Of a stretch of 64,000 nucleotides of DNA, positions 62,626 through 64,000 are shown piece after piece. How positions within the stretch are numbered: the first letter of the stretch is position 1; each line of letters opens with the position of its first letter. Below the pieces are notes generated by a model. The model saw only the letters and a list, made by a program, of their open reading frames with translations. It ran no database searches and was not told the origin of the DNA. A program made the position numbers and the translations under genes. The stretch comes from Cellulomonas sp. PhB143 (GTDB lineage Bacteria; Actinomycetota; Actinomycetes; Actinomycetales; Cellulomonadaceae): the NCBI RefSeq assembly GCF_003752595.1, contig NZ_RKIJ01000009.1, forward strand, positions 530,015 to 594,014. Direction: 5' to 3'.

Positions 62626-63648
62626 CTACCCGCGCGCCGCCGTCCGACCCTCGAGCCAGGCATCGACCTCCGCGAGGTACCGGGCGCGCTCGTCGTCGGT
62701 CAGGAAGGAGGAGACGAAGGAGTGCCGGGCGAAGCGGGCCATCGTCGCGTCGTCGGCCCCGAAGGTATCCTGGACCGCGGCGACGTTCGCGTCGACGTGC
62801 CCACCGAAGTACGGCGGGTCGTCGGAGTTGATGGACACGACGAGGCCGCGCTCGAGCATCGTCATGATCGGGTGGTCCGCCATCGTGTCGACCGTGCGCA
62901 GCCGGACGTTCGACAGCGGGCAGACGGTCAGCGGCACCTGGTCGGCGACCAGCCGCTCGACGACGGCGTCGTCCTCCAGGCAGCGGATGCCGTGGTCGAC
63001 GCGCTCCACGCGCAGCACGTCGAGGGCCTCGGTGATGTACGACGGCGGCCCCTCCTCCCCCGCGTGCGCCACCAGGTGCAGGCCGTGCTCGCGCGCCAGG
63101 TCGTATACCTCGGTGAAGAGCGACGGCGGGTAGCCGACCTCTGCGGAGTCCAGGCCGATCCCGTCGAAGCGCGCCCCGGACGCGATCAGCTCGCGCAGCA
63201 GGCCGAGCGCCTCCTCGGCCGGCGCGTCCCGCCAGAACGAGACGATGAGCCGGGTCGTGATCCCGAAGTCCTCCTCGCTACGGTCAAGGACGTCGCGGAT
63301 CCCGCCGACCACGGTCTGGGCCGGGATCCCGCGGCGCACGTGGGCCTGGACGTCGCTGGACACCTCCGCGTGGCGTACGCCGGCGGCGGCCGCGCGCGCC
63401 AGGTATCGGCGCGTCATCTCCGCGAAGTCCTCCCGGGTTCGCAGCACGGTGAGGTTCACGTACAGCAGGTCGAGGAACGACTGCAGGTCCGTGAACGCGT
63501 ACCGGCTCTCGAGGTCCGCGAGGTCATTCCAGGGCAGGTCGACGCCGTTGCGCGCGGCGGTCTCCATGATGAAGTCGGGCTCGAGCGTCCCGTCCAGGTG
63601 CAGGTGCAGCTCGGCGACGGGGAGCGGGGCGGGTGTCGGGGTCGGCAT
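62626..63648 (-). CDS. Adenosine deaminase family protein, possibly adenine deaminase
   Basis: 340 aa. Zn-site motifs: ELHLHLDGTLEPD (HxH), LHLVAHAGEEGPPS with His and Glu, RVDHGIRCLED, and SINSDDPPYFGGHV with the catalytic Asp. The last motif (SDDPxYFGG) is the form found in adenine deaminases (yeast Aah1 type); true adenosine deaminases usually have NTDDP with a different follow-up. So adenine to hypoxanthine is as likely as adenosine to inosine. ATG 63648 is chosen because TAGATT lies 7 nt upstream. Confidence 0.88.
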   Translation of the reverse strand: MPTPTPAPLPVAELHLHLDGTLEPDFIMETAARNGVDLPWNDLADLESRYAFTDLQSFLDLLYVNLTVLRTREDFAEMTRRYLARAAAAGVRHAEVSSDVQAHVRRGIPAQTVVGGIRDVLDRSEEDFGITTRLIVSFWRDAPAEEALGLLRELIASGARFDGIGLDSAEVGYPPSLFTEVYDLAREHGLHLVAHAGEEGPPSYITEALDVLRVERVDHGIRCLEDDAVVERLVADQVPLTVCPLSNVRLRTVDTMADHPIMTMLERGLVVSINSDDPPYFGGHVDANVAAVQDTFGADDATMARFARHSFVSSFLTDDERARYLAEVDAWLEGRTAARG

Positions 63649-63655
63649 CCTCGGA

Positions 63656-63661
63656 AATCTA
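63656..63661 (-). promoter_or_regulatory. -10 box TAGATT of the deaminase gene
   Basis: Minus-strand TAGATT, 7 nt before ATG 63648. Confidence 0.55.
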
Positions 63662-63756
63662 GCCACCGCCCGCGCCGCCGGCACCCCCGGCGCGCCTGCC
63701 GTGCCCGATGACGGATCTCACGTCCTGCGGATTCGGTCCCGCGGGCGGTGGTCAGG

Positions 63757-63762
63757 TAGTCT
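63757..63762 (+). promoter_or_regulatory. Possible -10 box TAGTCT for tRNA-Ser
   Basis: TAGTCT lies 53 nt before the tRNA 5' end; no clear -35. Confidence 0.35.
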
Positions 63763-63815
63763 CTGGGGGCTGCCGTACGCCGTCCCTCGCGGGACACCGC
63801 GGACGGTCGCAGCCA

Positions 63816-63902
63816 GGAGGATTCGCCTAGCGGCCTATGGCGCACGCTTGGAAAGCGTGTTGGGTGTGAAAGCCCTCGGGGGTTCGAATCCCCCATCCTC
63901 CG
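63816..63902 (+). tRNA. tRNA-Ser (anticodon GGA)
   Basis: 87 nt with a long variable arm (GTTGGGTGTGAAAGCCCTCG), as serine tRNAs have. The acceptor stem pairs GGAGGAT with ATCCTCC. The anticodon stem CACGC/GCGTG encloses TTGGAAA, giving GGA. The T loop is TTCGAAT. The discriminator is G and CCA is not encoded. Confidence 0.96.
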
Positions 63903-63920
63903 CCGTGTGATGAGTCGGGA

Positions 63921-63954
63921 CATCGTTCATAGATGTGTCGCGTCATCGTTCATA
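63921..63954. repeat. Direct repeat CATCGTTCATA x2 after tRNA-Ser
   Basis: Two identical 11-bp copies (63921-63931 and 63944-63954) 23 bp apart, the segment between reading GATGTGTCGCGT. The sequence is AT-richer than its surroundings and resembles ends of IS481-type elements that I know from actinobacteria, but no transposase is in the window. Confidence 0.45.
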
Positions 63955-63985
63955 TCGAGAGCCCGGCCATCGGCCGGGCTCTCGA
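63955..63985 (+). terminator. Hairpin downstream of tRNA-Ser
   Basis: Arms 63955-63968 and 63972-63985 are perfect 14-bp inverted repeats with an ATC loop, followed by TCGTTGTTG. Likely terminator of the tRNA or of a gene entering from the right edge. Confidence 0.8.
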
Positions 63986-64000
63986 TCGTTGTTGCGCCAG

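Noticed and set aside
63456..63923. Minus-strand frame over tRNA-Ser with the phrase RRMGDSNPRG
   Set aside because: Also a tRNA antisense artefact; its second half is a shadow of the deaminase gene.

Overview
The window is a 64 kb stretch of chromosome from a high-GC Gram-positive bacterium, almost certainly an actinobacterium. I infer a member of the Micrococcales close to Cellulomonas, Cellulosimicrobium or Isoptericola. The signs are strong G/C bias at third codon positions, many GTG starts and 4-base ATGA/GTGA overlaps. GlnR, SigK/RskA, an LAXTG-type sorting signal and a secreted GH76 enzyme are also present. A block corresponding to the M. tuberculosis ephE-nth-crp-ridA-ponA2-metallophosphoesterase region is found as well. 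Many genes have a TANNNT -10 box exactly 6 or 7 nt before the start codon, which is the actinobacterial leaderless promoter layout. I used that layout to choose several starts.

Layout. 0-10 kb: end of an SDR gene, OsmC, a DUF4012 protein, an LAXTG surface protein, Dtd, asparaginase, a PIN/Phd toxin-antitoxin pair, a FUSC protein, and an operon of a 37-aa membrane peptide, a nitrobindin-like protein and YgfZ. 10-18.5 kb: GlnR with an alpha/beta hydrolase, Nth, Crp, RidA with DUF4177, a class A PBP with a metallophosphoesterase, and tRNA-Pro. 18.6-24.4 kb: an FAD reductase and the 2-methylcitrate cycle operon gntR-prpD-prpB-prpC. 24.4-33.5 kb: a DUF4232 lipoprotein, a glutamate-synthase-like enzyme, two methyltransferases, a Ni/Co transporter and sigK-rskA. 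33.5-44 kb: a GH76 mannanase-like enzyme, DAHP synthase with an aromatic leader peptide and attenuator, a PrmC-like methyltransferase, a heterodimeric ABC exporter, a Nudix hydrolase, a glutamine amidotransferase and a BASS transporter. 44-47.5 kb: asd, lysC and a TSUP transporter. 47.5-55 kb: a 2213-aa RHS polymorphic toxin with an AT-richer GIY-YIG-like tip and a candidate immunity gene. 55-64 kb: the dnaX-nudix-recR-DUF5063 operon, metQNI, the 4.5S RNA, an adenosine/adenine deaminase and tRNA-Ser(GGA), followed by short direct repeats.

Most of the window is housekeeping chromosome. The accessory part is the RHS locus: the composition drops at the toxin tip, an orphan-looking gene follows, and no signal peptide is visible. 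The other features most worth attention are the DAHP synthase attenuator, two families of intergenic palindromes (one pair with a compensatory base-pair change), and several enzymes with substituted catalytic positions.
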